In this document: one piece after another, positions 1-8,979 of the stretch
How positions within the stretch are numbered: the stretch's first letter is position 1
Layout: each line of letters starts with the position of its first letter
DNA from: Eisenbergiella tayi
Lineage (GTDB): Bacteria; Bacillota; Clostridia; Lachnospirales; Lachnospiraceae
Direction: 5' to 3'
Assembly (NCBI RefSeq): GCF_001881565.1
Contig: NZ_MPDJ01000010.1
Location: forward strand, 144,223 to 208,222
DNA: 64,000 nt
Notes under the pieces: generated by a model
The model's database searches: none
What the model saw: the letters and a program-made list of their open reading frames with translations, nothing else
Told to the model about the DNA's origin: nothing
Made by a program: the position numbers and the translations under genes

Positions 1-7
1 GATAACA

Positions 8-44
8 GCAGAAAAGTAACCGCTCCCCCGGTACTCTTTTCTGC
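8..44 (-). terminator. stem-loop after wzz, possible weak terminator
   Basis: An inverted repeat (GCAGAAAAG at 8-16 and CTTTTCTGC at 36-44) lies ten bases past the wzz stop codon. Inner bases ACCG/CGGT also pair. There is no clean U-tract after it on the minus strand, so it could be an attenuator or processing hairpin before the next capsule gene outside the window. Confidence 0.35.
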
Positions 45-53
45 CTCCCCCAA

Positions 54-791
54 CTAGCTTCTTTTCACTTTTTTCTTTTTCTTCTTTGCGTCCGTTTCCC
101 CTTCATTTAAGGGAATCACCGCCAGGGTGGAAAGCTGCAGATATTTCTCCACATCCTCCGGTGTTTTCACGGTATCGTCCATCAAGAAACGTACCAGTAC
201 AATCGCAATCATAAGGAAAACACCGAGTACGCCTCCGATCAATGTATTCTTCAGCACACTGGGGCCAGCCTTGTCCATGGGCATATTTGCAGTTTCCGAC
301 ACATTCACCGCTTGGATATCCATTACGTTCATAATATGTACCGCCGCGGCTTCCCTGATGGCATTGGCAAGCTGCATCGCCATCACCGGATCCGTATCCG
401 TAACGGTAATCGCCAGGATTCGGGTATCCGTAGGTGTTGTTACCGAAACCTTTTTTTTCATTTCATCATAACTGAGATCCAGTCCCATTCCCTGTACCAC
501 TTCTTCCAGTACGAAACGGCTCTGAATCAATTCCGCATAATCCTTTGTCAGCTGTGTCCCCAGCTGAATATCTGAATAGGTCACGGCGTTATTTTCCTGT
601 TTATTCAAAATATAAATCTTGGTGGTGGACTCATATTTGGGCACGCCAAAGATCTGGGTAACAAGAAAAGTCCCCAGCGCCACCATAATACCTACCGAAA
701 CAATTAATGCCAGATTATGTATCAAAACCAGGCAGATCTCCCATAAATCAATTTCTATCTCATCTGTCTGCCGTATCGTATTTTCTTCCAT
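54..791 (-). CDS. Wzz/YveK-type capsular polysaccharide chain-length protein
   Basis: Predicted 245-aa inner-membrane polysaccharide co-polymerase that sets chain length in capsule or exopolysaccharide export and usually activates a separate tyrosine kinase in Firmicutes. One membrane helix lies near the N-terminus (about residues 17-45) and a second near residues 180-205 (GGVLGVFLMIAIVLVRFLM), with an extracytoplasmic Wzz domain between. The tail is lysine-rich and carries no kinase domain, so the kinase is expected as the next gene beyond the left edge. I use the ATG at 791 because AGGAG lies 10 bases upstream; an ATG 48 bases further out has no site. It sits downstream of the CpsB-type phosphatase gene in the same orientation. 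The family call is solid; the polysaccharide is unknown. Confidence 0.85.
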   Translation of the reverse strand: MEENTIRQTDEIEIDLWEICLVLIHNLALIVSVGIMVALGTFLVTQIFGVPKYESTTKIYILNKQENNAVTYSDIQLGTQLTKDYAELIQSRFVLEEVVQGMGLDLSYDEMKKKVSVTTPTDTRILAITVTDTDPVMAMQLANAIREAAAVHIMNVMDIQAVNVSETANMPMDKAGPSVLKNTLIGGVLGVFLMIAIVLVRFLMDDTVKTPEDVEKYLQLSTLAVIPLNEGETDAKKKKKKVKRS

Positions 792-868
792 ATAACTGCT
801 TTCTCCTATGTAAATATTCCATTGCATTTTTGACTGCAATGGCCGTCTGTGTTCCTGTCATCCCTGCT

Positions 869-1597
869 TTACAGCAGCTTGTCTTCCAATATATAGCCCG
901 GATTTTCCACCAGCAGCTTTCCTGCCGCTTCTGTACCAAGCTTCTTTTCCAGATATGCAGCGCATTTTTTCATCCGGGGCGCACGGTTTCCGTCGCTGTG
1001 GGCATCCGTCGCTGCAAAATCCACCATTTCCATTTTCAAAAGCTTCTTTACTACGTTTTTAACCGCAAGTCCCTGATCTCCGGCTACACTCGATGCATTT
1101 ACCTGAAAATAACATCCAGTATCCTCCTTCAGCTCCGCAGCCTTGTCCATATCTTTTATTACATTGGTATACCGTTCCACATGAGCCAGGATGGGCCAAT
1201 ATCCAAAAGAAGCTGTCCTGGCAAGAGCATCCCGTATATAGGAGTAGTCTTCGCCCGGCAGGAATTCTATCAGTATGTAATGCGAATCTGCCATGGTTCT
1301 TATTTTTCCGGCCTCCAGTAACTCTGCAAGGCCGTGGCGGTAAAAAATTTCGTTTCCCGGATAGAGCTTAACAGGAATTTTTAAATTCTCCGCTTCTTCC
1401 TGCAGAATTTGCAGCCTTTTCGTTATCCCATCAGGTGTTACACACCTGCGATCTGCCTTTTGATGAGGGGTGGCAATCATGCCCGAAATTCCCTCAGATG
1501 CCGCAATTTCCAGCATTCTCAGCGATTGCTCCATAGAGCCGGCCCCGTCATCCACAAACGGAATTATGTGCGAATGTATATCGATAATTTCATTCAT
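869..1597 (-). CDS. CpsB/YwqE-family tyrosine-protein phosphatase (PHP fold)
   Basis: Predicted 242-aa metal-dependent phosphatase that dephosphorylates the capsule tyrosine kinase. The N-terminal metal motif DIHSHIIPFVDDGA (H-x-H followed by D-D-G) is typical of the CpsB branch of PHP enzymes; further metal ligands appear as ATPHQ near residue 43, the HVERY segment near 138 and TDAHSDG near 197. The length matches the family. It is the first visible gene of the capsule operon, transcribed from a promoter near 1685-1719, with wzz 78 bases downstream. Phosphatase and co-polymerase together imply a Wzy-type system under tyrosine-phosphorylation control. Confidence 0.9.
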   Translation of the reverse strand: MNEIIDIHSHIIPFVDDGAGSMEQSLRMLEIAASEGISGMIATPHQKADRRCVTPDGITKRLQILQEEAENLKIPVKLYPGNEIFYRHGLAELLEAGKIRTMADSHYILIEFLPGEDYSYIRDALARTASFGYWPILAHVERYTNVIKDMDKAAELKEDTGCYFQVNASSVAGDQGLAVKNVVKKLLKMEMVDFAATDAHSDGNRAPRMKKCAAYLEKKLGTEAAGKLLVENPGYILEDKLL

Positions 1598-1671
1598 ATT
1601 TGTAACTGTTTTTGTAATTTGCTTTTTCCCTTTCGTATTATTTTCTTCTTGATTCAGGAAATTTACACATG

Positions 1672-1719
1672 TACGTTTAAAACTATTATATTATATACGT
1701 TTTAAACAGGTGTTGTCAA
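1672..1719 (-). promoter_or_regulatory. capsule operon promoter with two candidate operators
   Basis: On the minus strand a consensus -35 TTGACA (1714-1719) is followed after 18 bases by TATAAT (1690-1695), with a second TATAAT at 1685-1690. Two related half-palindromes, TACGTTTTAAAC (1696-1707, inside the spacer) and TACGTTTAAAAC (1672-1683, near the start of transcription), are placed as repressor sites would be. The full palindrome TACGTTTAAAACGTA also occurs at 1983-1997 in the divergent XRE gene. Confidence 0.65.
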
Positions 1720-1942
1720 ACCCCATTTTCCAAAATAATTCCTTTACGGGTATTTTTTTTGTTAATATGCCAGATATTTCGAGGTTTTGTTACTGTAGCA
1801 ATATTTATTTTTTTTTGCTATAATAAAGAAATTATTGTCATATTTGCATATTTATAGATGCATACGGTGACTTTCGTTAAACATCAGCCACAAAAAGGTA
1901 CCCCGTAACTTAGAACCTGTATACTGTCAGGAGGAACATGCA

Positions 1943-2293
1943 ATGTCTGATACCTACAATAGACTTGCGGCAGGCGAACGGCTACGTTTAAAACGTACCT
2001 TACTGGGGATGACACAGGAAGAAATGGCGGAACGGATTGGCCGTGTGCCAAAATACTATGCCGATATTGAACGAGGCAGCTGCGGAATGTCAGTAGAGAC
2101 ATTAATGGCCCTATCCCATTCATTGAACATGTCCCTGGATTATATTATTTTCGGTAATGAGTCCGATAATAATGTCCAGAAGCATCAGGATGAAATAAGT
2201 GCCATTCTTGATATACTCGATACTTGCCCGGACAAAAAAAGAGATTATGCACTCAGGCTGCTGAAGCTTTTTATTGCAGCGTGTAATAATTAA
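1943..2293 (+). CDS. XRE-family transcriptional regulator
   Basis: Predicted 116-aa DNA-binding protein. An N-terminal Cro/C1-type helix-turn-helix spans about residues 11-67 (GERLRLKRTLLGMTQEEMAE, then the RVPKYYADIERG recognition segment and a third helix SVETLMALSHSL). The C-terminal 45 residues are a short helical tail that may dimerise. The start follows AGGAGG. It is divergent from the capsule genes, and single-domain XRE proteins in this position often control exopolysaccharide loci in Firmicutes. A perfect 15-bp palindrome inside its own 5' end (1983-1997) matches half-sites at the capsule promoter, so autoregulation plus capsule control is plausible but inferred. Confidence 0.85.
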   Translation: MSDTYNRLAAGERLRLKRTLLGMTQEEMAERIGRVPKYYADIERGSCGMSVETLMALSHSLNMSLDYIIFGNESDNNVQKHQDEISAILDILDTCPDKKRDYALRLLKLFIAACNN

Positions 2294-2417
2294 TCTCAAA
2301 AAAAAATTATCTGAATTTTTAGTGTTTAGTTTTACCCCAACATACTACTTATTGATAGTAAACAAGCATTTCAGTCATCTTAGTAAGGAAATCACGTAAG
2401 TCTAAAAGTCTGTAAAA

Positions 2418-2441
2418 GGCAGAGCAGTTTTCTGCTCTGCC
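2418..2441 (-). terminator. second hairpin downstream of queA
   Basis: A perfect 10-bp stem (GGCAGAGCAG / CTGCTCTGCC) with a four-base loop. On the minus strand it is followed by TTTTAC. It lies after the main queA terminator and may be a backup. Confidence 0.55.
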
Positions 2442-2473
2442 TGTCATCAACCAAAATTATTTCCATAATAAAT

Positions 2474-2509
2474 AAAAAAACACAGCCTCCTTTACAGAAA
2501 GACTGTGTT
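2474..2509 (-). terminator. intrinsic terminator of the pheST-queA gene run
   Basis: Stem AACACAG/CTGTGTT (2479-2509) followed on the minus strand by seven T residues. It lies 43 bases after the queA stop codon. The 2294-2478 gap before it is AT-rich and shows no other gene. Confidence 0.8.
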
Positions 2510-2551
2510 CTATCATCACTTATTCTAAACTTTAAAAACTTCAAAACCGCA

Positions 2552-3586
2552 TTATTTAATGAGCATTGCATCTCCAAAGGAAAAAAAACGGTACTTCTCC
2601 TTAACCGCCTCTTCATAAGCCGCCAGCACGTGTTCTCTGCCCGCGAGCGCGGATACCAGCATCACCAGAGTGGATTCCGGCAGATGGAAATTGGTTATGA
2701 GCGCATCCAGCACCTTAAACCGGTAACCGGGATAAATGAAAATTTCAGTATTGTCACAGCACTCTTCCATGTGTCCGTTTTCATCACAGGCGCTTTCTAC
2801 GGTCCTGCAGCTGGTAGTTCCCACGCAGACTACTCTGTGTCCGTTCTCTTTGGCTTTATTTATCTTGTCCGCTGCCTCCCGGGTTACCTGATAATACTCG
2901 GAGTGCATATGGTGTTCCTTAAGGTTATCCACTTTCACCGGGCGAAAGGTCCCAAGGCCCACATGAAGGGTCACATAGGCTATATCCACGCCCTTCTGTT
3001 CCAGCTCCTGCAGAAGCTCTGTGGTAAAATGAAGCCCTGCCGTAGGCGCAGCCGCCGATCCTTCATACTTGGCATATACCGTCTGGTAACGGTTCTTATC
3101 CTGGAGCTTATGGGTAATATAAGGCGGCAGAGGCATTTCTCCCAGCTGATCCAGCACTTCCTCCCAGATACCCTGGTATTGAAACTGAATCAGGCGGTTT
3201 CCTTCCTCCACAACCTCCAGTACCCGGGCATGAAGCAGTCCGTTGCCGAATACCAGCTTTGTACCGGGCCTTGCTTTTTTACCCGGTTTTACCAGCGTTT
3301 CCCAAATATCATTTTCCCTGCGCTTCAGCAGCAGCACCTCCACGGCGCCGCCGGTTTCTTCCCTGATTCCCATCAGCCTGGCAGGTATTACCTTGGTATT
3401 ATTCAGCACAAGGCAGTCTCCGGGTTCCAGATAATTCCCGATTTCCCGAAACACATGATGAGAAACCTCACCGGTTTCTTTATCCAGAACCATGAGCCTG
3501 GAGGACGAACGGTCCTCCAGGGGGTCCTGGGCAATCAGCTCAGGAGGTAAGTCATAATAAAAATCAGATGTTTTTAATTCTTCCAT
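2552..3586 (-). CDS. queA: S-adenosylmethionine:tRNA ribosyltransferase-isomerase
   Basis: Predicted 344-aa cytoplasmic enzyme that moves the ribosyl group of SAM onto 7-aminomethyl-7-deazaguanine at tRNA position 34, giving epoxyqueuosine. Family landmarks are present: DFYYDLPPELIAQDPLEDRSSSRL at the N-terminus (split here: DFYYDLP then IAQDPLEDRSSSRL), AAPTAGLHFT in the middle, HVGLGTFRPV and TNFHLPESTL near the C-terminus. The length is normal. It lies 31 bases downstream of the M18 aminopeptidase gene in the same orientation and ends at a strong terminator. No other queuosine genes are in the window, so the cell may salvage precursor or make it elsewhere. Confidence 0.96.
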   Translation of the reverse strand: MEELKTSDFYYDLPPELIAQDPLEDRSSSRLMVLDKETGEVSHHVFREIGNYLEPGDCLVLNNTKVIPARLMGIREETGGAVEVLLLKRRENDIWETLVKPGKKARPGTKLVFGNGLLHARVLEVVEEGNRLIQFQYQGIWEEVLDQLGEMPLPPYITHKLQDKNRYQTVYAKYEGSAAAPTAGLHFTTELLQELEQKGVDIAYVTLHVGLGTFRPVKVDNLKEHHMHSEYYQVTREAADKINKAKENGHRVVCVGTTSCRTVESACDENGHMEECCDNTEIFIYPGYRFKVLDALITNFHLPESTLVMLVSALAGREHVLAAYEEAVKEKYRFFSFGDAMLIK

Positions 3587-3616
3587 ATTCCTTCTTCTTT
3601 TCCGAAGTATGGCTGC

Positions 3617-5008
3617 TTACAGGCCGGCCTTTTTCAGGAAAGCAACATAACCTCTCTTCGTTTCATAGACGTCGGCCTTGCTGGTGGCTTCCCAGGGTGC
3701 ATGCATGTTAAGTACGGCTACACCGCAGTCAATCACGTTCATACCATATAATGCCATGATATAAGCGATGGTTCCGCCGCCGCCCACATCAACCTTGCCC
3801 AGCTCCGCCGTCTGGAATACCACATCCGAGCTGTCCATGATTTCTCTGATATGTGCCATGTATTCCGCATTGGCATCATTAGAGCCTGATTTCCCTCTGA
3901 CACCGGTAAATTTGTTGAAGACCATACCGTCTCCCATGAACGCGGAATTTTTCTTTTCAAAGCAGGAGGCATAGGAAGGATCATAGCCTGCGCTCACATC
4001 AGAGGAAAGCATAGTGGAATTGGACAGACATCTTCTTAAATTCAGTTCACTGTATTCTCCCATAAGCTCCATCAGTTCCGCAGTCATATTTTCAAAGAAA
4101 CGGGACTGCATACCGGTAGCTCCCACACTTCCAATTTCTTCCTTATCCACAAGGATACAGCATGCCGTACGGTCTGTTACCTCTCCGGCCACTTCCAGAA
4201 CAGCCCTTGCAGAGGTATACGCGCATACTCGGTCATCCTGTCCGTATGCAAGGATCATGCTTCTGTCAAAGCCTGCTTCCCTCGCTTTGCCTGCCGGAAC
4301 GATTTCCAGCTCTGCAGAAAGGAAATCCTGTTCTTCAATACCATAGGACTCCTTCAGGATATTCAATACGCCTGCAGTCACCGCGTCTTTATCCTTGTCC
4401 TTCACAGGTATGTTGCCGACAATCAGATCAAGGGCCTCTCCCTCAATCACTTTAGACGCTTTCTTTTCCATCTGTTCTCCGGCCAGATGGACCAGCAGGT
4501 CTGAAACGAAGAAAACAGGATCGTCTTCATTGTCACCCACATTAATCTCCACTGTGGTACCATCCTTCTTAACTACCACACCATGCAGGGAAAGGGGAAT
4601 CGCCACCCACTGGTATTTCTTCACCCCGCCGTAATAATGGGTATCCAGATAAGCAATGCTGCTGTCCTCATAAACAGGATTCTGCTTAACATCCAGCCTG
4701 GGCGAATCAATATGGGCTCCCAGAATATTCATGCCTTCCTTCATAGGCTTTTTCCCAATCTGGTACATAACCAGGCATTTGTTCATATTGACGGCATAAA
4801 TCTTATCCCCTGGCTTAATTTTACTTCCGCTTTCCAGTAAAGCGTTCAGTTCTACGTAGCCTTCCTTTTCAATCAGGTTAACAAGGGTGTCCACACACTC
4901 TCTTTCTGTCTTTCCTGCATCCAGAAAATCCATATATTCTCTGGCAAAGGCTTCCACTTCCTTCAGCTGTTCCTCTGAATAGCTGTTCCAAACATTTTTC
5001 TTTTCCAT
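3617..5008 (-). CDS. M18-family metalloaminopeptidase
   Basis: Predicted 463-aa cytosolic zinc aminopeptidase that removes N-terminal, often acidic or hydrophobic, residues from peptides. Metal and catalytic segments are visible: LGAHIDSPRLD near residue 97, YGQDDRVCAY in the middle, DKEEIGSVGATG near residue 300, and a C-terminal histidine in VLNMHAPWE. The length fits the family. Its start codon shares one base with the stop of the small gene upstream (TGATG), which points to translational coupling. Confidence 0.92.
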   Translation of the reverse strand: MEKKNVWNSYSEEQLKEVEAFAREYMDFLDAGKTERECVDTLVNLIEKEGYVELNALLESGSKIKPGDKIYAVNMNKCLVMYQIGKKPMKEGMNILGAHIDSPRLDVKQNPVYEDSSIAYLDTHYYGGVKKYQWVAIPLSLHGVVVKKDGTTVEINVGDNEDDPVFFVSDLLVHLAGEQMEKKASKVIEGEALDLIVGNIPVKDKDKDAVTAGVLNILKESYGIEEQDFLSAELEIVPAGKAREAGFDRSMILAYGQDDRVCAYTSARAVLEVAGEVTDRTACCILVDKEEIGSVGATGMQSRFFENMTAELMELMGEYSELNLRRCLSNSTMLSSDVSAGYDPSYASCFEKKNSAFMGDGMVFNKFTGVRGKSGSNDANAEYMAHIREIMDSSDVVFQTAELGKVDVGGGGTIAYIMALYGMNVIDCGVAVLNMHAPWEATSKADVYETKRGYVAFLKKAGL

Positions 5009-5280
5009 CAGTCGTTACCTCCGGTTCCCTTTATTTTTGAGCCAAGCACCGGTGCGAGCAGCTGTTTGGCTTTTGGGACCTCATCACTGTGGATACGGAA
5101 GATGCAGGCAGATTTTCCCCTTGGTTTCCGAAAAAAGAGCAGGCTGTTCAGCCCCTTCTCTTCCCACTCCACAAAATAGGAGATCCTGTTTTTTAAAAGG
5201 ATCCGCTCGACCTTTTCTTTTGTTTCCATATCATACACTTTACAAAAATCCACTTCGTGATTTACCGTTCCAATATCCAT
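5008..5280 (-). CDS. small conserved-looking protein coupled to the M18 aminopeptidase
   Basis: Predicted 90-aa soluble protein of unknown function. I chose the ATG at 5280 because GGGAG lies five bases upstream; earlier in-frame ATG codons fall in a hairpin-rich leader and lack a site. The sequence alternates charged and hydrophobic residues (KVYDMETKEKVERILLKNRI, later ACIFRIHSDEVPKAKQLL), which reads like a small alpha/beta domain binding a regulatory ligand or protein, similar in feel to DUF2007-type domains. Its stop overlaps the aminopeptidase start, so the two are probably co-translated. No signal peptide or membrane helix is present. Confidence 0.6.
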   Translation of the reverse strand: MDIGTVNHEVDFCKVYDMETKEKVERILLKNRISYFVEWEEKGLNSLLFFRKPRGKSACIFRIHSDEVPKAKQLLAPVLGSKIKGTGGND

Positions 5281-5410
5281 ATCTGCTCCCATCTGCGTGC
5301 CATGCACGCATACGATCAAAATCGTACTTAAATCAGGGAGGCTGCATACGGCAGAAGCCGTATGTTAAAACCTCGCCTCTTTTAAAAGGTGCTTCACAAA
5401 TCTTATTGTA
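5281..5410 (-). other. hairpin-rich spacer between pheT and the small gene
   Basis: Three perfect short palindromes lie here: CATACGGC/GCCGTATG (5345-5364), ACGAT/ATCGT (5311-5324 region) and GCGTGC/GCACGC just upstream of the start at 5280. None is followed by a U-tract, so they look like mRNA stability, processing or translation-control structures rather than a terminator. Confidence 0.45.
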
Positions 5411-7831
5411 CTACTGTCTCAGCTCAATGCCAAGACCCTGAAGGCCATTGAGGATTTTTTTCATTGCCGCACTGACATCGGCATCCTCCAGCGTCCTGTC
5501 TTTGGCACGGAAGGTGAGCGTATAAGCCACCGATTTGAAGCCTGCCTGAATCTGGCTTCCCTCATATATATCGAACAGGGAGTAGCTTTCCAGAATCTTT
5601 CCGCCTCTCTGGGCAATGACCGCTTCTATCTGGCCTACAAGTATTTCTCTGGGGACTACCATGCTGATATCCCTTGTAACCGCAGGATATTTGGCAATTC
5701 CTTCGTATTTTCTGTCAAATGTGGCGAACGGAATGATTTCCGGCATATCCAGCACAGCCACATATGCTTTGGTGCCGATGTCATAATTATCCAGCACTTC
5801 AGGATGAACCTCGCCCAGATAACCGATTACTTTTCCGCCATAGGAAATGTTTGCCTGACGGCCGGGATGAAGGAATTTCTTTCCGGCCTTCGGATCATAT
5901 TCTTTTTTCCCGTTCATTCCGATGCTTTCCAGGAATTCTTCGATAACACCCTTCATGGTGTAGAAATCACCGTCTCCATAGAATCCCAGTGTAAACTGCA
6001 TCCGCTCTTCCGGAAGCTCTGTTACCGGCACGCTGTGAGGCAGATAAACATTGCCCAGCTCATACAGCTTAACGGCCTTGTTTCTTCTATTATAATTGGT
6101 TCCCAGAGAGGTGAGGATGCCGTTCAGGGAAATCGTCCTCATGATGGAAAAATCCTCACCCAGAGGGTTCGCTATCGTAACCGCTTCACGAAGTTTATCC
6201 TCTTTATCCAGCAGCAGCCTGTCAAATACCTTCGGGCTTTCGAAGGAATAGCACATACCCTGTGAAAAACCACAGTATTCCGCGATATCCCTTGCTTTTT
6301 CTTCTATCCGGAGCTTGAAGGAAAGCTTTCCTGTAGTTGCTTCCCCGTTAGGTAGGGTTGTGGGGATTTTATCATAGCCGTAAAATCTTGCCACTTCCTC
6401 CGCCACATCTGCGAAGCCTTCAATATCCTGACGGAAGGAAGGGATAATCAGTTCTTTCTTTGCTTCGTCATATTCAAATTCCAGACGTCCGAAATAATCC
6501 AGCATTTCCGCTTCAGGAATCTGTGTACCCAGCAGTGCATTGATACGTTCCGGTTCAAAAGGAATGCGTACTCTTTCCTTCAGAGGCGCGCATACATCCA
6601 CGATTCCTCCAACCACTTCACCGCAGCCCAGTTCCTGAATCAGCTGGCATGCTCTGTTAATGGCATCCACCGAATTATTGGGATCCAGGCCTTTCTCGAA
6701 TTTGCCGGAAGCATCGGTACGAAGGCCGATACGCTTCGCGGATTTGCGGATGTTGGTGCCGTTGAAGCAGGCAGCTTCAAACAGGACTGTTTTCACGTCA
6801 TCTGTGATTTTGGAATTCTCACCGCCCATAATACCGGCTATGCCGACTTCCTTCTCGGCATCACAGATCATTAATACTTCGCTATCCAGCTTTCTTACCT
6901 GTCCATCCAGTGTCTGGAATTCATCCCCGTCCTTTGCACGGCGTACGATGATCTGTCTGCCGGCAATGGTATCCAGGTCGTAGGCATGCATGGGCTGTCC
7001 ATATTCTTCCATGACATAGTTGGTGATATCAACCAGGTTATTAATAGGACGGATACCGCTTGCAGCCAGTCGTCTCTGCATCCATTTGGGTGAAGGGGCA
7101 ATTTTGATATTGGTGCATACCCTTGCACAATAACGGGGACATAAATCCGGATCCTTTACATCCACCTTTATATAATCATTAACATTTTCCGCATTTTCAT
7201 GCACTTCCACTACAGGAGGGACAAAAGGCTTACGGAAGGTAACCGCAGCTTCTCTTGCAATGCCCAGGATACTGAAGCAATCAATCCTGTTGTTGGTAAT
7301 CTCATATTCAAACACCGTATCGCGCAGGCCCAGAGCATCAATAGCATCCGTCCCCACTACAGCATCCTCATCAAAAATATAGATACCGTTTTCCGGCGCT
7401 TCCGGATACATTTCCCGGCTGGAGCCCAGTTCTTCGATGGAACACATCATTCCGCAGGAAGGCACTCCTCTCAATTTTCCGGCCTTGATAGTGATTCCAT
7501 CCTCCGGAAGCGGGCCGCCGTCATGTCCGCCTGCTACCTTTCCGCCGTCAAGCACTACCGGTACCTTATCCCCTTCCTTAACATTGGGGGCTCCGGTAAC
7601 GATCTGAACGGTTTCCGTTCCCACATTTACCTGACATACAATCAGCTTATCCGCATCCGGGTGCTTTTCAATTTTTTCAATCTGGCCCACAACAATCTTT
7701 TCCAGATTCTTATCCAGGGCTTCGAAGCTTTCCACCTTGGTCCCGCTCATTGTCATTGCATCGCAGTATTCCTGATCCGTGCAGGAAAGCTCCGGCACAT
7801 ATGCTTTTATCCATGATATCGTTGTATTCAT
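5411..7831 (-). CDS. pheT: phenylalanyl-tRNA synthetase beta subunit
   Basis: Predicted 806-aa large subunit of the alpha2-beta2 enzyme that charges tRNA-Phe. Domains in order are an N-terminal EMAP/tRNA-binding domain (about 40-150, VVGQIEKIEKHPDADKL), the B3/B4 editing domain (about 210-390), the B5 domain (about 400-475), a catalytic-like core, and a C-terminal ferredoxin-fold anticodon-binding domain (about 710-806). The length is typical. It lies 48 bases after pheS in one transcript under the T-box leader. Confidence 0.97.
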   Translation of the reverse strand: MNTTISWIKAYVPELSCTDQEYCDAMTMSGTKVESFEALDKNLEKIVVGQIEKIEKHPDADKLIVCQVNVGTETVQIVTGAPNVKEGDKVPVVLDGGKVAGGHDGGPLPEDGITIKAGKLRGVPSCGMMCSIEELGSSREMYPEAPENGIYIFDEDAVVGTDAIDALGLRDTVFEYEITNNRIDCFSILGIAREAAVTFRKPFVPPVVEVHENAENVNDYIKVDVKDPDLCPRYCARVCTNIKIAPSPKWMQRRLAASGIRPINNLVDITNYVMEEYGQPMHAYDLDTIAGRQIIVRRAKDGDEFQTLDGQVRKLDSEVLMICDAEKEVGIAGIMGGENSKITDDVKTVLFEAACFNGTNIRKSAKRIGLRTDASGKFEKGLDPNNSVDAINRACQLIQELGCGEVVGGIVDVCAPLKERVRIPFEPERINALLGTQIPEAEMLDYFGRLEFEYDEAKKELIIPSFRQDIEGFADVAEEVARFYGYDKIPTTLPNGEATTGKLSFKLRIEEKARDIAEYCGFSQGMCYSFESPKVFDRLLLDKEDKLREAVTIANPLGEDFSIMRTISLNGILTSLGTNYNRRNKAVKLYELGNVYLPHSVPVTELPEERMQFTLGFYGDGDFYTMKGVIEEFLESIGMNGKKEYDPKAGKKFLHPGRQANISYGGKVIGYLGEVHPEVLDNYDIGTKAYVAVLDMPEIIPFATFDRKYEGIAKYPAVTRDISMVVPREILVGQIEAVIAQRGGKILESYSLFDIYEGSQIQAGFKSVAYTLTFRAKDRTLEDADVSAAMKKILNGLQGLGIELRQ

Positions 7832-7879
7832 AATCCCAAACCAGCCTTTCTTATTTCTAAATCTCGACTCTTATTTTTA

Positions 7880-8899
7880 TCAGAACTGCTTCAGGAAACG
7901 AATATCGTTTTCATACAGCAGGCGCATATCATCTATCTCATATTTCAGAAGAGCGATTCTCTCCAGGCCGACACCGAATGCAAAGCCGGAGTATTCCTTG
8001 GGATCTATGCCGCTCATCTCAAGCACACGGGGATGTACCATACCGCAGCCCAGGATTTCAATCCAGCCTGATCCCTTACAGAAACGGCAGCCCTTTCCTC
8101 CGCATTTGAAGCAGCTCACATCCACTTCCGCGCTGGGCTCTGTGAACGGGAAATGATGGGGGCGGAATTTCACCTTTGTTTCTTCCCCGAAAAGCTCTTT
8201 TGCGAACTCAGCCAGTGTTCCCTTCAGATCGGCGAAGGTAATGTTTTTATCAATAACAAGGCCTTCTATCTGATGGAAGGAAGGGGAATGGGTGGCATCC
8301 ACTTCATCGGAACGGAATACACGTCCAGGCGCAAGCATACGGATAGGCAGCTTTCCTTTTTCCATCTCCCGCACCTGAACCGGTGAGGTTTGGGTACGCA
8401 GTACGATATCCTCTGAAATATAAAAGGTATCCTGCTCATCCCTGGTAGGATGGTTCTTGGGAATATTTAATGCCTCGAAATTGTAGTAATCGTTCTCAAC
8501 CTCAGGGCCTTCCACCACTTCGTAGCCCATACCGATAAAAATACGTTCCACCTCTTCTAACGCTATGGTATTAGGATGACGGTGGCCCACCAGATTTTTC
8601 TTAGCCGGGAGGGTAACGTCGATAACCTCCTCCTTCATTTTAGCCTCTCTGATGGCGCCTTCCATTTTCTTTTTGGTCACTTCCAGCATGGCTTCGATTT
8701 CTGCTCTTGTATCATTAACCATCTGGCCGATTTTAGGGCGTTCTTCTGCCGCCACATTTTTCATGCCCTTCAGCACTTCCGTAAGGGCGCCTTTCTTTCC
8801 AAGGGCATTCACCCTGACCTCATTGAGCTTATCAAGGGTTCCTGCGGCTTCCACCTGTTTCCTGACCTCTTCCTTGATTTGTTCCAATCTGTCCTTCAT
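7880..8899 (-). CDS. pheS: phenylalanyl-tRNA synthetase alpha subunit
   Basis: Predicted 339-aa catalytic subunit. It begins with a coiled-coil tRNA-binding arm (about 1-85) followed by the class II catalytic core: motif 2 near MLAPGRVFRSDEVDATHSP and motif 3 at GFAFGVGLERIALLKY. A cysteine cluster (CFKCGGKGCRFCKGSGW, about residues 262-278) resembles a zinc knuckle and is seen in many Firmicute PheS proteins. The ATG follows AAGGAG. It is the first gene after the T-box leader. Confidence 0.97.
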   Translation of the reverse strand: MKDRLEQIKEEVRKQVEAAGTLDKLNEVRVNALGKKGALTEVLKGMKNVAAEERPKIGQMVNDTRAEIEAMLEVTKKKMEGAIREAKMKEEVIDVTLPAKKNLVGHRHPNTIALEEVERIFIGMGYEVVEGPEVENDYYNFEALNIPKNHPTRDEQDTFYISEDIVLRTQTSPVQVREMEKGKLPIRMLAPGRVFRSDEVDATHSPSFHQIEGLVIDKNITFADLKGTLAEFAKELFGEETKVKFRPHHFPFTEPSAEVDVSCFKCGGKGCRFCKGSGWIEILGCGMVHPRVLEMSGIDPKEYSGFAFGVGLERIALLKYEIDDMRLLYENDIRFLKQF

Positions 8900-8979
8900 A
8901 ACAAACTCCTTCCTGTTCTGAACCGCAGTGCGGCTGATAAACTTTGGGGATTCGTACTCTTTTGCGGATTTACAGACAC

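Noticed and set aside
1805..1825. Promoter for the XRE gene at TATAAT near 1818
   Set aside because: The -35 region is poor (TAGCAA), so it is not listed as a feature.
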